Shown: in pieces, positions 46,231-48,244 of the stretch
Layout of the letters: the number at the start of each line of letters is the position of its first letter
How positions within the stretch are numbered: position 1 is the stretch's first letter
Source of the DNA: Thermoplasmata archaeon
GTDB taxonomy: Archaea > Thermoplasmatota > Thermoplasmata > Lutacidiplasmatales > UBA184
DNA length: 48,244 nucleotides
Reading direction: 5' to 3'
Assembly (NCBI GenBank): GCA_021791335.1
Contig: JAJYWS010000026.1
Location: forward strand, 1 to 48,244
Notes under the pieces: model-generated
What the model was told of the DNA's origin: nothing
The model's input: only the letters and a program-made list of their open reading frames with translations
Databases searched by the model: none
Position numbers and translations under genes: made by a program

Positions 46231-47384
46231 GAGCCACTCCTCCCCCGTTGCCGACTGACCCCTTGGTTCCGGATCTGGTCGAATTCTGCGAACAGCACCG
46301 ACTGGCCGAGTTGGCCGCTCGCCTGGATCAGAAGCCCGAGTTTCCCTGGGAGATTTTCCGGCAAATGGGCCGGGCCGGCTATCTGGGGCTCACGGTCCCC
46401 TCCGACCGAGGGGGAAGGGGACTCACGGCCGGGCGGGCCGCCATTCTCCTCTTCCACCTCGCCTACCGGTCGGGAACCACCTTCGCCAAGCTGAGCCTCC
46501 AGCCGGAGTTCGCGAGCGTCCTGGGCGAGCACGGTAGCCCGGAGCTTGTGGCCGAGTACTTTGAACCGATGCTCCGGGGGGAATCCTTGGTCGCCAACCA
46601 GGTGACCGAGCCGGCCGCGGGCTCCGACGCGGGGGGCATCCGGCTCGCCGCCGTCCGGCAGGACCGGGAGTACCGTCTGGATGGGGTGAAGACGGAAGCC
46701 GCCTTCGCGATCGATGCTCCCGCTGCCATCGTCTACGGTCGCAGTTCCTCAGATCCCGGAACCCGTGGGATCTCGGCCTTCTTGGTCGAACAGGACCGGA
46801 CCGGGATCCGGCGGAGCTTGAGCTTGCCGGACCTCGGCGAGCGCTGGATGCGCCGAGGGCAAATCGAATACCAGGGGGTCCGGGTGCCGGACGACCACCG
46901 GCTCGGTCCCGAAGGGAGCGGATTCAAGTTGGTGCGCACTGAACTCACGCGGGAGCGGGGACTTCTGGCGGCGATCTACCTCGGCGTGGCCCGGGCCGCC
47001 TGGGACCGGACTCTTCTCCACGCCGCCCAGCGAAGCGCCTTCGGCGAGCCTCTGGCTCGCCAATCGGCGGTGCGGGATCGGCTGGTCGATGCGTGGGCGG
47101 AGCTGCAGTCGGCTTGGCTCCTGGTCCTCTGGGCCCTTGAACGGTTCGATCGAGGCGAGCGCGCCGACGCACATACCGCCCTGGCGAAGGCCACAGCCAC
47201 CCGCGTCGCCCTGGAGGTCATCGACACCGCCCTCCAGTTCCATGGAGGTCGGGGATACTCCTCGGAACTTCCGTTCGAGCGCTGGTGGCGCGATGTCCGA
47301 AGCGGGGGGATCGCGCACGGGCCCACCGAAATCATGCGGCGTATCGCCGCCCAGGGGCTGTGGCGCGAGGATGAACCGCACTGA
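46227..47384 (+). CDS. Acyl-CoA dehydrogenase family flavoprotein
   Basis: VANQVTEPAAGSDAGGIRLAA, ERGLLAAIYLGVARAAWDRTLLHAAQRSAFGEPLARQSAVRDRLVD, ALQFHGGRGYSSELPFERWWRDVRSGGIAHGPTEIMRR; 4-bp overlap with the CoA-transferase. Confidence 0.9.
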   Translation: MRATPPPLPTDPLVPDLVEFCEQHRLAELAARLDQKPEFPWEIFRQMGRAGYLGLTVPSDRGGRGLTAGRAAILLFHLAYRSGTTFAKLSLQPEFASVLGEHGSPELVAEYFEPMLRGESLVANQVTEPAAGSDAGGIRLAAVRQDREYRLDGVKTEAAFAIDAPAAIVYGRSSSDPGTRGISAFLVEQDRTGIRRSLSLPDLGERWMRRGQIEYQGVRVPDDHRLGPEGSGFKLVRTELTRERGLLAAIYLGVARAAWDRTLLHAAQRSAFGEPLARQSAVRDRLVDAWAELQSAWLLVLWALERFDRGERADAHTALAKATATRVALEVIDTALQFHGGRGYSSELPFERWWRDVRSGGIAHGPTEIMRRIAAQGLWREDEPH

Positions 47385-47481
47385 GACTTTCCGTGGGCCT
47401 TCGACCTTGGTTGCTGGGGTGCGGGAAGGCCCGTCCGGGCCGTGGCCGCCGCAAACCCCACCCGTTCGGCGCGGCGCGGGC

Positions 47482-47928
47482 TCAGCGCACCCGACGCCTG
47501 CGCCTCGGCGTCGTCCGCCCAACCTTGGCCGCAGCCTGTCGAGGGGCCCGCAACTTGAGGGTGGCCCGGACCATGGCGGTCGGCACTTCAAGCAGCCAGA
47601 AGATGTTGCCGTCCGGGTCCTCAAACTTCGCCATTGACCCCCACGCCTGCTTCTGGGGAGGCGAGGGGAAGCGAACGCCGTGCTTGGACATCCGGGTGGC
47701 TAGGGTGGTCAGATCATCGGTAATGAAGGCGATGCCGGTGTCCCCGGGCTCCAGCGGCGCAAAGCCTTCGCAGAGGTGGAGGATCAATCGCTCTCCCGGC
47801 GGCCCGACCAGGATCGCGTGCCCCTTTCCTCCAATGGTATGCGAAGCAAACCCGACCGCCTTCTGCCACCATCGGGCGGAGGCCCGAGCATTGGAAACGA
47901 CTACAGCAACGTCCGCCAGTGCTAGCAT
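47482..47928 (-). CDS. VOC/glyoxalase-fold protein
   Basis: LADVAVVVSNARASARWWQKAVGF...HAILVGPPGERLILHLC...WGSMAKFEDPDGNIFWLLEVP; TATA-like ATATTATAG at ~47953-47961 on minus, ~29 nt upstream. Confidence 0.82.
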   Translation of the reverse strand: MLALADVAVVVSNARASARWWQKAVGFASHTIGGKGHAILVGPPGERLILHLCEGFAPLEPGDTGIAFITDDLTTLATRMSKHGVRFPSPPQKQAWGSMAKFEDPDGNIFWLLEVPTAMVRATLKLRAPRQAAAKVGRTTPRRRRRVR

Positions 47929-47980
47929 CGGCTTCGTCTACCCAACCCCCGGGCTATAATATCATCTACAATACCATCTC

Positions 47981-48005
47981 GGAACACTTTACTAGTGTAG
48001 TGTCC
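47981..48005. repeat. Imperfect palindrome GGAACACTTTACTAGTGTAGTGTCC, possible IS end
   Basis: GGA(A)CACT...AGTGTCC arms just upstream of the transposase remnant, in a local AT-rich patch. Confidence 0.35.
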
Positions 48006-48054
48006 TCTAATTGACTATGCTTATATCCGGGCAGACCTATGGCGCTCTGTGCGC

Positions 48055-48244
48055 GTGGCCCCGCCCCTCTCCCTAACCTCGGAGGAACGTCAGCGGCTCG
48101 AGAGCTGGGCACCCTGGGCAACACCTGCGCCCTCTGGCGGAACCGATTCCACCGCCTTCGACTCGCGGGCATCGAGCAAGACGCCCCGCGTCCCGGTGGC
48201 CCTCTTCGTCTCCCCGATGCCACGATCCGCGCGATCGTCCACGA
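48055..48244 (+). pseudogene. Degraded IS630-family transposase N-terminal region (internal deletion/frameshift; truncated by window)
   Basis: GTG-frame VAPPLSLTSEERQRLESWA, then a frame change to LGNTCALWRNRFHRLRLAGIEQDAPRPGGPLRLPDATIRAIVH, resembling the IS630 N-terminal HTH and PGRP-linker region with middle residues missing. Confidence 0.6.

Noticed and set aside
1-48244. CRISPR array, rRNA operon, prophage or toxin-antitoxin/defence island
   Set aside because: No regularly spaced identical repeats, rRNA-like sequence, phage structural genes or recognisable defence motifs were seen by eye.

Overview
This 48.2 kb, GC-rich window comes from an archaeal chromosome. Lineage evidence is the archaeal lipid enzymes (GGGP synthase, DGGGP synthase, CarS), EndA, the ADH-synthase/DHQS-II route to chorismate, and a GHMP-type shikimate kinase. 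It is most like a high-GC Thermoplasmatota member, but that placement is inference. Layout: (i) 1-17 kb, tandem large secreted and membrane-anchored surface proteins (Ig-like, YVTN beta-propeller, sialidase-like propeller with InlB-like repeats), an ACT-domain protein and a small membrane protein. (ii) 17-19.7 kb, an M16 peptidase pair (minus). (iii) 19.8-27.1 kb, a compact plus-strand operon: DGGGPS, GGGPS, DUF2070-like, M20 peptidase, CarS, PyrE, EndA. (iv) 27.1-28.9 kb, an HTH plus ferritin-like protein divergent from a ZIP-like transporter. (v) 43.9-28.8 kb (minus), a 15-gene unit carrying the aspartate to chorismate to tryptophan route, with all 14 gene junctions overlapping. (vi) 44.1-47.9 kb, a CADD/PqqC-like diiron protein, a CaiB-type CoA-transferase, an acyl-CoA dehydrogenase and a VOC protein. 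(vii) A degraded IS630-type transposase at the right edge, absent from the ORF track. The most exciting candidate is the ~175-nt leader of the 15-gene operon. It contains a short ORF, Met-Pro-Trp-Leu-Trp-stop, with a Shine-Dalgarno-like GGAG, followed by mutually exclusive inverted repeats. This looks like a tryptophan-codon attenuator in an archaeon. All calls were made by eye from sequence and ORF translations; no searches or folding were run.
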